A program made the position numbers and the translations under genes. The notes under the pieces are model-generated. The model was not told the origin of the DNA. It worked only from the letters and a program-made list of their open reading frames with translations, and searched no databases. DNA of 64,000 nucleotides from Streptomyces sp. Alt3 (GTDB taxonomy: Bacteria; Actinomycetota; Actinomycetes; Streptomycetales; Streptomycetaceae). Within the stretch, counting starts at the first letter, position 1; each line of letters starts with the position of its first letter. The stretch spans positions 1,302,001 through 1,366,000 of the forward strand of contig NZ_CP120983.1 of assembly GCF_030719215.1 (NCBI RefSeq). Direction: 5' to 3'. Below, piece by piece: positions 25,456 to 33,975 of the stretch.

Positions 25456-26013
25456 TCACATCCAGTCCGTGCAGCTGCCGTGCTGGACCACGAGGCTCGC
25501 GTCGACCGGCCAGTCGTTCTGCTTGGCGGGACTTTGGATGGTGTATTTCGTCGGTGCGGGGTCGAACGCGGTATCGACGTCGTTCCAGCACGCCTTCGCC
25601 GTCGTCTTCTTCCAGTTCTGCATCTTGGTGTAGGCGCCTGCCACGCCGCTGCCGAGAGCGCCCGGACTGTCACCGGCCTGAACACCGCCGTCGGGATCGC
25701 GTGTCGTCCACAGTGTCAGATACACGGAGTCGGGCGACGTATCGAGATCGCGTGAGACCTTTGCCCATACGCCCTGACACATCGGCGACCAGAGCAGCCG
25801 TATCGAGACCGACTCGTCCGGCATAGTCGCCTGTTGAAGGATTTCGGCGTCCTTGTCGCACCCCATCGCAATGGGGTCCTTTCCCGAGCACGTGTCCCGA
25901 AAGCAGTCGGATTCCGCCGCGGCCGGGGAGGCCGTGATTCCTTGGAAGACTCCGGCCAGCAGCGCCAGCGCTACTCCCGTCGGCCCCCATCTACCTATCC
26001 CGTGCACACACAT
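25456..26013 (-). CDS. Secreted DUF2690-like protein
   Basis: 185 residues with a Sec signal peptide ending near SPAAAES. The mature part shows the DUF2690 pattern of small Cys-containing secreted domains: CFRDTCSGKDP, a GCDKDA segment, VSIRLLWSPMC and WAKVSRD. It heads the minus-strand operon with the giant paralog and the lipoprotein. The start is uncertain: GTG at 26016, ATG at 26013 and GTG at 26007 are all possible, with GAGG nearby. Cell-wall association is likely, but the function is unknown. Confidence 0.7.
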   Translation of the reverse strand: MCVHGIGRWGPTGVALALLAGVFQGITASPAAAESDCFRDTCSGKDPIAMGCDKDAEILQQATMPDESVSIRLLWSPMCQGVWAKVSRDLDTSPDSVYLTLWTTRDPDGGVQAGDSPGALGSGVAGAYTKMQNWKKTTAKACWNDVDTAFDPAPTKYTIQSPAKQNDWPVDASLVVQHGSCTDWM

Positions 26014-26016
26014 CAC

Positions 26017-26561
26017 CTCAGACAGTCCATGCCGCTCCGGGTGCCGGAGAGGCAGGCGCAGCCTATGTGAACACGCCCGGGACTATGTGGAGTTATTGCG
26101 CCCCCACCTGCGCAGATGTCGAAGTTGGACATGTTGCCGCAGTGCGTCTCAAAGGTGGCGAGAGGTCAGGCGAAAGGTGCGCCGGAGGGCGTTTACGTGA
26201 CGATAGGTGCGGGTAATCGACGTCTCCCCGAAAGAGTGATTGATGTGTACACGCACCACTTGCGAGGTACACCTTTCGCCACTCCCTCAGGTGTGAAAAC
26301 CCCAGGAAGGGGGACCGCCGGCTCGGAGTTCTTGACGAGATTTGGCCGAAAAGGAATGGCGGGCCGGTATCGGTCCGTCGCCGTCGGCCGGACGAGCGGG
26401 AGGGCGCGCACGCGCCGGGGCTCGCGGGCCATGGTGCACAGATCATCGGCCTCGATCCTTCAGCGGTGATCACTGTCTGGTGAGCTGCGCCGGGTTCCAC
26501 GGGCCCGGGGGTGGTGCGGGGTGCCCTCCGCCCTGGTCCTCGTCGGGGTCGGGGCCGGCCG
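26017..26561. other. Non-coding stretch upstream of the DUF2690 operon
   Basis: No convincing gene is seen on either strand; the open frames are short and lack family features. It should contain the promoter of the minus-strand operon. Its base composition is lower in GC than the flanking chromosome, like the rest of the island. Confidence 0.45.
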
Positions 26562-26690
26562 TCAGGTGATGGCCGGGAGGTCTGTGAGGTGCTGGCAGAC
26601 CTCGGTGAAGGCCTTGGCCCAAGGCCAGGACCGGTCCAGGTGGAGGACGCGCCTACGGGCGTGTGGGTGAGGCGGGCAGGCGGGTGGTAG
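26562..26690 (-). pseudogene. Transposase C-terminal remnant (IS1380-like tail)
   Basis: The frame ends with HARRRVLHLDRSWPWAKAF then LTDLPAIT, the characteristic end of a family of actinobacterial DDE transposases. Only about 40 residues survive and no catalytic residues are present. It overlaps the start of another transposase remnant on the opposite strand. Confidence 0.6.
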
Positions 26691-27050
26691 AGCTTCCTGC
26701 GGATCGTTTCCGGTTCTGCGGCGGCGAGTTCGAGCTCGTCGCGCAGGAGGAGCAGGGTCCATGCATCGACTGGTTAGGGTCCTTCAAGACCGGCGCCACC
26801 CCGGACGACGTGGACCGCTTCCGGCAGGAGTTTCTCCGCCGCGATCCGGGGCACACCTTCCGCTTCGCGAAGGGGAGCTTGGGGTGGACCACTCCGAAAC
26901 TCCGTACTCCCGAGGCTGCGGACCACCGGACCTGGATCCCGATCGTCGCGCACACCCAACTCCGCCTCGCCCGCCTGCTCAGCGCGGACCTTCACGGACT
27001 GTGTGAAAAGCCGAACGCGTCAGGCGTTCAAGCACGGTCGAACTCACGGC
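26690..27050 (+). pseudogene. Transposase C-terminal remnant
   Basis: The frame contains HTFRFAKGSLGWTTPKLR, AADHRTWIPIVAHTQLRLAR and SADLHGLCEKP. These are the conserved C-terminal blocks of a widespread Streptomyces DDE transposase (usual form HTFR..K.TLGWT.PK, AADRWTW, QLRLARPL.ADLR.PWE). The N-terminal two thirds and most catalytic residues are missing. After CEKPNASG the similarity fades. This marks the right end of the island as an insertion hot spot. Confidence 0.65.
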
Positions 27051-27266
27051 GAAGCCCGACCAGAGCGCTCCAGTGTGGCCTCGCCTCATGGCTTCAGGAG
27101 AGCCCCGCCCGGCCCATCGGCGAGTCCCGCGCCCTGTCACCGATGCCGTCACACACGTCCTGTCACGCGCCTGTCACCAACACCGTCGACGCACCTGGAC
27201 CACCAAGTCCAAACCCGCGTGAACAGCATCGAATTGCACCAGGTGGACGTCAGAAGACGACTCTGC
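27051..27266. other. Non-coding island right end
   Basis: Composed of short repeats of a CTGTCAC-like word and no recognisable coding sequence. It lies between the transposase remnant and the right flanking repeat. Confidence 0.35.
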
Positions 27267-27374
27267 CTACCTGTGCCAGGTGGTGGTACCCCGGGACGGC
27301 CCGATCACCAGGACCGGAGCGTCTTCCGGCACGTCAAAGCGGTATTGCATGGTGTTCGGTGGTGTCTCGGTCAC
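27267..27374 (-). pseudogene. Truncated duplicate of the pcaL 5' end
   Basis: A 35-codon frame starts GTG (VTETPPNTMQYRFD) and reads DAPVLVIGPSRG before ending TTTWHR-stop. It parallels the intact pcaL N-terminus at 13389 (VSEKNAEIMQYRFD...DAPVLVIGPSLG) and breaks off right after the common Trp-His. It is the chromosomal or element-borne partner of the left copy and marks the right border of the island. Confidence 0.75.
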
Positions 27375-27415
27375 CCGGAAAACCCTCTCATCTGTCACGA
27401 GATGTCACATCGCCG
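27273..27415. repeat. Right copy of island-flanking repeat (attR-like)
   Basis: Direct repeat of 13291-13410, including the 30-bp identical core 27301-27330. Beyond the start codon the similarity continues into the leader (a shared TCACCCG and a GATGTCACAT-like word). The two copies are about 14 kb apart. Confidence 0.7.
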
Positions 27416-27540
27416 GGGTGGGTCCTGGCCGGTCCCGACTCGACCACGATGCCGGTTCCGGCGCCGGAACCCTGACACGATGAGTTCTCCCACCGCCGCC
27501 GGAGGGCGTGGCGAAACTTCTCTCCCATGAGGACGGACCG

Positions 27541-27804
27541 ATGCTGGACGCCGAAGGCGCCACCGTGCTGGCCCAGAATTTCCTGGACCAGCACTTCAGC
27601 CAGGGCATGCCCCTCGCGCTCGTCGAAGGGGAGCGCGTCCAGGTGGGAACCGACTTCTATTTCGACTGCCAGTCAGCTGCCCATCTCCTCACCGGAGATC
27701 CGCGGGACATGGCCGTCGGTACGGGTTACGTGCGCGTTGACGGAGACACCGGAGAGTGCCGTCTTCTGGGTGCTGTCAAGTCGGCCGAGCTCGACCTCTT
27801 CTGA
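27541..27804 (+). CDS. Small Imm35/YrhB-like protein
   Basis: 87 residues from ATG with AGGA 7 nt upstream. The layout (N-terminal helix LDAEGATVLAQNFLDQ, VEGERVQVGTDFYFDCQSA, GTGYVRVDGDTGECRLLG) resembles the Imm35/YrhB fold of small immunity-type proteins. It lies just outside the right island repeat. No toxin partner is adjacent other than the island's nuclease-tipped protein 7 kb away. An upstream in-frame GTG at 27508 has poor spacing to its GGAGG and was not chosen. Confidence 0.6.
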   Translation: MLDAEGATVLAQNFLDQHFSQGMPLALVEGERVQVGTDFYFDCQSAAHLLTGDPRDMAVGTGYVRVDGDTGECRLLGAVKSAELDLF

Positions 27805-27957
27805 CGCGTACAGCCGCCCCGGCACCGGCCGGGGCTCCGGGGGCAGCCGCCGTACGACCTCGCCCCGCACGGGCTCGGGGCACTCCGTGGCGCGGGGCCG
27901 GACGGACTGCGTGGACGTGTCGCGATCCGGGGTGACCGGCCGCCCGCCCGCTCCCCG

Positions 27958-28620
27958 TCAGGGAGTAGCGGCCGAGACCACGTAGACGACAGGGGCGGCC
28001 GGATCCGTCATGTTGACGGTGATGCTCTGGGTGGGGCGCGGGTCCTTGTTCTTGTGGACGGTTCCCGACCAGTCGACGCCCGGCCCGAAGAGCCATCCGG
28101 TGATCTTGATGTCACGTTGGCCGATGGTGACCTTGCCCGTCTCCAGCGCGGCCCGGCCGGTACCGACACCGCTCAGGAAACGGTCCAGCCCGGCGGAGGT
28201 CGTACGGAACTTCACGTACATCCGGCTGGCTTTCCAGTTGTTCGTCTCGTAGTACTGAACCCCGACCGCATTGCCCGGAATGGGCAGTTCGAAGATCCGG
28301 CGCTGCATACCGGAAGGCCAGTCCTCGCGCAGCCCCTGGGCGGAGGCCTCGGCCTCCTTGTCCTTGCCCGAGCGGCGGCTCTGCCCGGCCGAGATCACCA
28401 GGTATCCGGCCGGGATGCCGATGAGCAGGACGATGATGGTCAGCGTGATCAGACGGCGCCGGACCACCCTGCGACGGTCCTGCGGGGGTGTCCCGTCACC
28501 GTCCCCGGACCCCGGGGAGCCCGCAGAGCCCGAGGACCCGGACCCGGAGGACCCGGAGGATCCCGGAGAGCCGGACGAAGGAGGCTGGCGCGGCACGATG
28601 TGGTGTTCGGCTGCGGTCAT
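27958..28620 (-). CDS. Single-pass membrane protein of unknown function
   Basis: 220 residues. The N-terminus (about residues 10-45) is a low-complexity Gly/Ser/Pro tract and an Arg cluster (DRRRVVRRR) precedes one transmembrane helix (residues 57-78), so the C-terminal domain is probably extracellular. That domain is beta-rich (VKFRTTSAGLDRFLSGVGTG, IKITGWLFGPGVDW). It is encoded just downstream of the ROK kinase on the same strand, 75 bases away. I do not recognise the family. Confidence 0.7.
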   Translation of the reverse strand: MTAAEHHIVPRQPPSSGSPGSSGSSGSGSSGSAGSPGSGDGDGTPPQDRRRVVRRRLITLTIIVLLIGIPAGYLVISAGQSRRSGKDKEAEASAQGLREDWPSGMQRRIFELPIPGNAVGVQYYETNNWKASRMYVKFRTTSAGLDRFLSGVGTGRAALETGKVTIGQRDIKITGWLFGPGVDWSGTVHKNKDPRPTQSITVNMTDPAAPVVYVVSAATP

Positions 28621-28695
28621 GGTCGGTGATCCCTCGAGAGCTGCGGTACGGAGCGGGGTGCGGGTGGCCGGGGCCCGCGGGGCGCGGCCCCCGGG

Positions 28696-29862
28696 TCAGT
28701 CGGTGTTACGCGTTCCGCGCGTGTTCCGGATGGTGGTGGCGGCCTGGTCGTAGAACTGCGCGTACCGCTCGTAGCGCTCGACCCTGCGCCGGTTGGTCCG
28801 CCGGAACCTCCGGGCGACCAGACGGGCGAGGTCGGCGGCGCCGACCATACCCGCCTCGGGGCCGAGCTGTGCCTTCGCGATCCGGGCCTCGGGCCGGTAG
28901 CCGCGGCCTGTGAGGTGGCGCTTGAAGGCGTCCCTGGCGGGACCGATCAGCAGGTCGTCGGCCGCGCTGACACCGCCGCCGATGACGAAGCAGGAGGGGT
29001 CCAGCGCCGCCGCGAGATTGGCGATGCCGACCCCGAGCCACTGTCCGATGTCCTGGAGGAGCTCGACGCACATGGCGTCGCCCTCGCGGGCCAGCTCGGT
29101 GATGAGCGGCCCGGTGATCTCGGGGATGTTGCCCTTGACCCGCTCGATGATGCCGTGGGCCACCGGGGAGTCCGCCGCGGCCAGCTCCCTGGCCTCGCGC
29201 ACGAGGGCGTTGCCCGAGCTGTACTGCTCCCAGCAGCCGCGGTTGCCGCACGGGCAGCGGTGCCCGCCGGGCACCACCTGCATGTGCCCGAACTCACCCG
29301 CGACGCCGTACTTGCCGCGTTTGACGTGCCCGTCCTCGAGGATCGCGCCGCCGATGCCCGTGCCCAGCGTGATCATGACCAGGTGGTCCTCGCCGCGGCC
29401 GGCGCCGAAGCGCCATTCCGCCCAGGCGGCCGTGTTGGCGTCGTTGTCGACCATCACGGGGACCACCAGCCGGGAGGCGATGGCGTCGCGGAGGGGCTCG
29501 TCCCGCCAGGCCAGGTGCGGGGCGAACAGCACCTTGGAGCGGTCCGCGTCCACCCAGCCCGCCGCGCCGATCCCGACGGCGTGCACGTCGTGGCGGTCGG
29601 AGAGGTCCAGGACCAGCTCGACGATGGTGTCCTCGACGACCTTCGGGCTCTTCGACTTGTCCGGCGTCTCGGTACGCAGGGTCTCCAGGATGTTGCCGTC
29701 GGCGTCCACGACACCGGCCATCACCTTGGTACCGCCGATGTCGATGCCGACGGTGGGAACCCTGGGCGCCGTGAGGTGCGAGCGCCGCTCCCTGGTGCCT
29801 ACGGTCCGCAGGACGGTGGCGCGGGCGGAGCCGCGGTGTGTGAAGTCGCGGTACGTGCTCAT
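28696..29862 (-). CDS. ROK-family sugar kinase (glucokinase-like)
   Basis: 388 residues. It shows phosphate-binding VGIDIGGTK near residue 40, sugar-binding DNDANTAAWAEW, ROK signature GEFGHMQVV and the structural-zinc motif CPCGNRGCWE. There is no helix-turn-helix, so it is a kinase and not a ROK repressor. N- and C-terminal basic tails extend the usual 310-320 residue core. It would phosphorylate glucose or a related hexose in the cytoplasm. It lies downstream of a sugar ABC operon on the same strand and may act on the imported sugar. Confidence 0.88.
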   Translation of the reverse strand: MSTYRDFTHRGSARATVLRTVGTRERRSHLTAPRVPTVGIDIGGTKVMAGVVDADGNILETLRTETPDKSKSPKVVEDTIVELVLDLSDRHDVHAVGIGAAGWVDADRSKVLFAPHLAWRDEPLRDAIASRLVVPVMVDNDANTAAWAEWRFGAGRGEDHLVMITLGTGIGGAILEDGHVKRGKYGVAGEFGHMQVVPGGHRCPCGNRGCWEQYSSGNALVREARELAAADSPVAHGIIERVKGNIPEITGPLITELAREGDAMCVELLQDIGQWLGVGIANLAAALDPSCFVIGGGVSAADDLLIGPARDAFKRHLTGRGYRPEARIAKAQLGPEAGMVGAADLARLVARRFRRTNRRRVERYERYAQFYDQAATTIRNTRGTRNTD

Positions 29863-29994
29863 CGTCCCTGCGCAGGTCGGGGGGCCGGTCGGTGATCAGT
29901 CCGGCGGCGGACGGTGCCCGCCGTGCACGATTCTGCCATTCCCGCGCCCCCGGAACCGGTCTCCGGGTGGGGGCGAGGGGGCGCGGGGCGGTGC

Positions 29995-30855
29995 CTACGG
30001 GGTGTCGTCACCCACCGGACGGCCGCCGAGCCGGTCGGGTGAGGGGGCCCGTTCGAGCTCGTGGCTCAGCTCCTCGAGCTCGCTCCCACCCGCCATCTGC
30101 CGGGTCAGTTCGTCCAGTGTGACGTCGTCCTTGGTGTGGCTCCCGGACATCGCACCGCGCTTGAGCAGCACGAAACGGTCACCGACGAGATAGGCGTGGT
30201 GGGGGTTGTGCGTGATGAGAACCACGCCGAGTCCCGCGTCCCTGGCCGCCGCGACGTACTTCAGTACGACGCCGGACTGCTTGACGCCGAGCGCCGCGGT
30301 CGGCTCGTCGAGGACGAGGACCTTCGCGCCGAAGTACACCGCCCGGGCGATCGCCACGCACTGACGCTCACCGCCGGACAGGGTACCGATGGGCTGGTCG
30401 ACGTCGCGCAGGTCGATGCCCATCCGGAGCAGCTCCGTGCGGGTCGTCTCGCGCATCTGCCGCACGTCCAGGCGCTTGAACGGGCCGACGCCCTTCGTCG
30501 GCTCGGAGCCGAGGAAGAAGTTGCGCCAGACCGGCATGAGCGGGACGACCGCGAGGTCCTGGTAGACGGTCGCGATGCCCCGGTCCAGGGCGTCTCGCGG
30601 GTTGGCGAGCGTGGTCTCCTCGCCCTCGATCCGGAAGGTGCCGGCGTCGTGCCGGTGCAGCCCCGCGATGATCTTGATGAGGGTGGACTTGCCGGCACCG
30701 TTGTCGCCGAGGACGCAGGAGATCTCCCCCGCGTGGACCTCCAGCGAGACGTTTTCCAGGGCCTTGATGTTGCCGTAGTACTTGCTGACGTCGTCGAGCT
30801 CGACCAGCGCCGGGCCGGCCGTGTCCCGGGGGGCCGGGGCCTGGGTGGCCGTCAT
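29995..30855 (-). CDS. Sugar ABC transporter ATPase (FrcA-like)
   Basis: 286 residues, a single ABC cassette and not the doubled RbsA type, as in fructose/ribose FrcA. Walker [10 protein letters not shown], signature LSGGERQ, Walker [13 protein letters not shown] and H-loop ITHNPHH are all present. ATG overlaps the permease stop by 4 nt. The C-terminal tail of about 40 residues is acidic. It energises the permease and lipoprotein encoded immediately upstream. Confidence 0.9.
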   Translation of the reverse strand: MTATQAPAPRDTAGPALVELDDVSKYYGNIKALENVSLEVHAGEISCVLGDNGAGKSTLIKIIAGLHRHDAGTFRIEGEETTLANPRDALDRGIATVYQDLAVVPLMPVWRNFFLGSEPTKGVGPFKRLDVRQMRETTRTELLRMGIDLRDVDQPIGTLSGGERQCVAIARAVYFGAKVLVLDEPTAALGVKQSGVVLKYVAAARDAGLGVVLITHNPHHAYLVGDRFVLLKRGAMSGSHTKDDVTLDELTRQMAGGSELEELSHELERAPSPDRLGGRPVGDDTP

Positions 30856-31898
30856 TTCGTCGCCTCCGCGCGCTTGCGTACCCATGCGTTGAGCAGGGTG
30901 GCCAGGAGCAGCATCGCCCCCAGGAAGAACTTGAACCAGTCGGGGTTCCACTCCGCGTACACGATGCCCTTGCTGGTCATTCCGAAGATGATCGCGCCGA
31001 CGGCGGACCCGATCGCGGAGCCGTAGCCACCGGTGATCAGACAGCCTCCGATGACGGCCGCGATGATGTAGATCAGCTCGTTGCCGACGCCCTCGCCGGA
31101 CTGCACCACGTCGTAGGAGAACAGCAGGTGCTGGCCGGAGACCCAGGCGGCGAAGGCCACCCCTAGGTAGAGCCCGATCCGCGTGCGGATCACCGGGACG
31201 CCGACCGCGCGCGCCGCGTCCGCCTCCCCGCCGACGGCGAAGATCCAGTTGCCGAAGCGGGTGCGGATCAGGATCCAGGTGGCGAGCGCGACGAGCGCGG
31301 CCCACCACAGGATGGTGACCTTCAGCTCGACGTCACCGATGGTGAGGTAGGAGGCGAAGACCTTGCGGGCGGACTCGAAGCCCTCCATGTTCCCGATGGT
31401 CCTGGTCGACACCGTGCCGCTGATCAGCTTGGTGAAGCCGAGGTTCAGGCCGGTCAGCATCAGGAACGTGCCGAGCGTGATGATGAAGCTCGGGAGTTTG
31501 GTGCGGGTCAGCATGAAGCCGTTGAACGCGCCGAAACCGAGGGTCACCAGCAGCGAGACGAAGACGCCCACCCAGACGTTGGCGGTCATCTGGTAGCTGA
31601 ACATCGAGGAGATCAGCGCGGAGCTGGTCACCATCACACCGGCGGAGAGGTCGAACTCACCGCCGATCATCAGGAGCGCCACCGGGGCCGCCATGATCCC
31701 GATGGTGGAGGCGGCGTAGAGCACCGTTCCGAGGCTGGAGGCCTGGAGGAAGCTGTCGGCGACGATCGCGAAGAAGAGGAAGACGGCCACGGCACCGACG
31801 ACCGAGCCGAGCTCGGGCCGGCCGAGCAGTTTGCGCAGCGGGGAGGTGCGCAGCAGACGTTCGTCGGTGTGCGCCGCCGGTTGCCCGGTCGCGGTCAT
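30852..31898 (-). CDS. Sugar ABC transporter permease (RbsC/FrcC family)
   Basis: 348 residues with about nine hydrophobic helices. The BPD_transp_2 signatures [12 protein letters not shown] and [15 protein letters not shown] are clear, and [14 protein letters not shown] matches the cytoplasmic coupling loop. Both ends overlap neighbours by 4 nt, giving a translationally coupled three-gene operon. Imports a pentose or hexose across the membrane. Confidence 0.9.
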   Translation of the reverse strand: MTATGQPAAHTDERLLRTSPLRKLLGRPELGSVVGAVAVFLFFAIVADSFLQASSLGTVLYAASTIGIMAAPVALLMIGGEFDLSAGVMVTSSALISSMFSYQMTANVWVGVFVSLLVTLGFGAFNGFMLTRTKLPSFIITLGTFLMLTGLNLGFTKLISGTVSTRTIGNMEGFESARKVFASYLTIGDVELKVTILWWAALVALATWILIRTRFGNWIFAVGGEADAARAVGVPVIRTRIGLYLGVAFAAWVSGQHLLFSYDVVQSGEGVGNELIYIIAAVIGGCLITGGYGSAIGSAVGAIIFGMTSKGIVYAEWNPDWFKFFLGAMLLLATLLNAWVRKRAEATK

Positions 31899-32908
31899 CG
31901 GGTCCCCCGGTTCGTGTACTCCGCCAGCGCGTCGGCGTCGTCGCGGGTGATGACCTGGGGGCCGGTCAGGACGGGCAGGCCGCCGCCGAGCACGTTCTGG
32001 TTGTAGCGGTAGAGCCAGAGCAGGTCCACGGCCTCGTACCCCTGGAGGTAGGGCTGCTGGTCGACGGCGAAGCCGAGGGTCTTGTCCTGCAGTCCGGTGG
32101 CGACGCTCGCGTTGAGGTCGAAGGTGTCGATCTCGGCCTTGCTTCCCGCGGTCTTCTTCGCCTTGACGGCGGCGGCGGCGAAGGGCGCGCCGAGGGTGAC
32201 GACCGCGTCGATGCTCCTGTCCGAGTCGAGCTTGGCCTCGATGGACGCCTGGACGTCGGGCATGTTGGTGCCGTCGACGTAGAGGTTCTGCATCGTGCCG
32301 CCGAACGTCTTCTTCGCTCCCGCGCAGCGCTGCTCGTGGCCGACGTTGCCCTGCTCGTGCAGGACGCAGAGCACCTTCTTGCGCTTCCGCGTGTTCAGCT
32401 CGTCGCCGACGGCCTCGCCCGCGATGGACTCGTCCTGGCCGATGTGGGTGAGGGCGCCGAATGCCTTGGACTCGGCGGATCCCGAGTTCACGGTGATGAC
32501 GGGGATGCCCGCCTTGACGGCCTTGGCCACGACGGTCTTCATCGAGTCGGGCTTGGCCAGGGAGACGATCAGGCCGTCGACCTTCTTGTCGATCGCGGTC
32601 TGGACGAGCTCGGCCTGCTGCTGGCCCTCGTCGTTGTGCGAGTACAGGAAGTTGATGTTGTCCTTCCGGGCCGCCTGCTGGGCACCCTTCTGGACGATGT
32701 CCCAGAAGGTGTCGCCATCACCCGAGTGGGTGACCATGGCGAACGTCCAGCGGGGCGTGTTCACCGCGGACCGGCCCTCGGCGGCCTGCTGGGCGGCGCG
32801 TTCCTCCGCCCGCTTGCCGCCGGTGCTGCTGCATCCCGCGAGGGAGGCCGCCAGTACCGTTGCCAGCACGGCGCCCATCGCGCGTACCCCTGTCCGAACC
32901 CTTGCCAC
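31895..32908 (-). CDS. Sugar-binding lipoprotein (RbsB/FrcB family)
   Basis: 337 residues from GTG with lipobox LAGC. The mature protein is a type I periplasmic-binding fold: FAMVTHSGDGDTFWDIVQKGA, the hinge IDKKVDGLIVSLAKP and a C-terminal VDQQPYLQGYEAV, where Asp and Gln are the usual sugar contacts. First gene of the transporter operon. The combination with a ROK kinase, GntR regulator and Gfo/Idh dehydrogenase suggests a sugar or inositol substrate. Confidence 0.9.
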   Translation of the reverse strand: MARVRTGVRAMGAVLATVLAASLAGCSSTGGKRAEERAAQQAAEGRSAVNTPRWTFAMVTHSGDGDTFWDIVQKGAQQAARKDNINFLYSHNDEGQQQAELVQTAIDKKVDGLIVSLAKPDSMKTVVAKAVKAGIPVITVNSGSAESKAFGALTHIGQDESIAGEAVGDELNTRKRKKVLCVLHEQGNVGHEQRCAGAKKTFGGTMQNLYVDGTNMPDVQASIEAKLDSDRSIDAVVTLGAPFAAAAVKAKKTAGSKAEIDTFDLNASVATGLQDKTLGFAVDQQPYLQGYEAVDLLWLYRYNQNVLGGGLPVLTGPQVITRDDADALAEYTNRGTR

Positions 32909-33045
32909 GACGCCGTGCCCTTCTAGTGCTGCTCGCTGTGCTGCCTGGTGGTGCCGGTGGGAGAGGACTCTCCGCCCGGCGGGCCAAGTATCCCCGAGCC
33001 CGGACCGGCACGGCCCGGCAGGGGCGCGGGCGGCGCCCTCCCGCC

Positions 33046-33097
33046 GTTCTAGCGACCTAGCATGACCGCGTCAATGCTCTTGTCCGAACGTACGGAC
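33046..33097 (-). promoter_or_regulatory. Promoter and operator of the sugar ABC operon
   Basis: Minus-strand TTGACG (33074-33069), a 17-nt spacer and TAGAAC (33051-33046) fit the main sigma consensus. Transcription would start near 33039, leaving a leader of about 130 nt. Directly upstream, GTCCG-N6-CGGAC (33082-33097) is a candidate binding site for the neighbouring GntR regulator. Confidence 0.55.
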
Positions 33098-33120
33098 CGG
33101 AGGCCGGACGGGCCTTTGGT

Positions 33121-33882
33121 TCAGGGCCGGACCAGCAGCTGGAACTCGAAGGCGTACCGCGAGGCCCGGTAGACGTGCGAGCCGAATTCGACCGCCCGGC
33201 CGCCGTCGTCGAAGGTGATGCGCTCCATCGTGAGCAGGGGCGCCCCGGCGGGCTCCGCGAGCAGTTCGCCCTCCTCGGCGGTGGCGGCGCGGGCCCCCAC
33301 GGACTGCCGGGCGCTGTGCAGCGTTATCCCCGAGGCGCGCATCATCCGGTACAGGCCGGTCGACTCCAGCCGCTCGGTACCGAGGTCGAGCAGCCGCGGC
33401 GGCAGGTGGTTGCGCAGGAGTGCTATCGGCTCGTCGTGCGCGTAACGCACCCGCTCGACGAGGTGGACGTCGCCGCCCTCCTCGATCCCGAGCGCGGCGG
33501 CGACCTCGGGGGTCGCCGGCTCGACCGTGTTGCGCAGGACCCGGGTCGCCGGGCTCCGGCCGGCGGTCTCCAGGTCGTCGTAGAGGCTGCTCAGTTCGAG
33601 CGGGCGCCTGATGCGGCTGTGCACGACCTGGGTGCCGATGCCCCGCCGGCGCACCATCAGGCCCTTGTCGACGAGCGACTGGATGGCCTGGCGGACGGTC
33701 GGCCGGGACAGCCCGAGCCGTGCGGCGAGCTCCAGTTCGTTGCCGAGGAGACTGCCCGGCGCCAGGCGCCCCTGCTCGATCGCCGCCTCCAGCTGCTGGG
33801 CCAGCTGGTGGTAGAGCGGGACGGGACTGGTGCGGTCCACGCCCAGCCCGAGGGCGGCGGAGTCGGCGGCGGGTTTGGGCAC
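33121..33882 (-). CDS. GntR-family (HutC/UTRA) transcriptional regulator
   Basis: 253 residues. The N-terminal winged helix-turn-helix (PLYHQLAQQLEAAIEQG, ELELAARLGLSRPTVRQAIQ) is followed by a UTRA effector domain (VHLVERVRYAHDEPIALLRNHLPP). UTRA proteins bind sugars or related small molecules and usually repress adjacent catabolic operons. It sits between the sugar ABC operon and the divergent Gfo/Idh gene, so both are likely targets. Confidence 0.88.
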   Translation of the reverse strand: MPKPAADSAALGLGVDRTSPVPLYHQLAQQLEAAIEQGRLAPGSLLGNELELAARLGLSRPTVRQAIQSLVDKGLMVRRRGIGTQVVHSRIRRPLELSSLYDDLETAGRSPATRVLRNTVEPATPEVAAALGIEEGGDVHLVERVRYAHDEPIALLRNHLPPRLLDLGTERLESTGLYRMMRASGITLHSARQSVGARAATAEEGELLAEPAGAPLLTMERITFDDGGRAVEFGSHVYRASRYAFEFQLLVRP

Positions 33883-33925
33883 GGCACGGAGCGTACCCCG
33901 TGAGGTCGCGCCGCACCCTTCTATT

Positions 33926-33946
33926 TGTCAGGACATATAGTTGACA
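33926..33946. promoter_or_regulatory. Candidate GntR operator with embedded -35 box
   Basis: TGTCA-N11-TGACA (33926-33946) lies in the divergent gap between the GntR and Gfo/Idh genes, and within it TGTCAGGACA is itself palindromic. TTGACA at 33941-33946 could serve as a -35 element toward the dehydrogenase. Confidence 0.45.
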
Positions 33947-33975
33947 GTGCGCCCGGTGGGCGGCACGTTGGGTCC

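Noticed and set aside
22316..25633. 1105-codon open frame on the plus strand
   Set aside because: It mirrors the minus-strand giant protein, is Val/Arg/Gly-rich without domain features, and reflects GC-skewed antisense reading.
27508..27540. GTG start at 27508 for the Imm35-like gene
   Set aside because: GGAGG is only 2 nt from the GTG, whereas the ATG at 27541 has AGGA at a 7-nt distance and gives the family-like N-terminus.
28696..29862. ROK protein as a transcriptional repressor
   Set aside because: No N-terminal helix-turn-helix; kinase and zinc motifs are complete.
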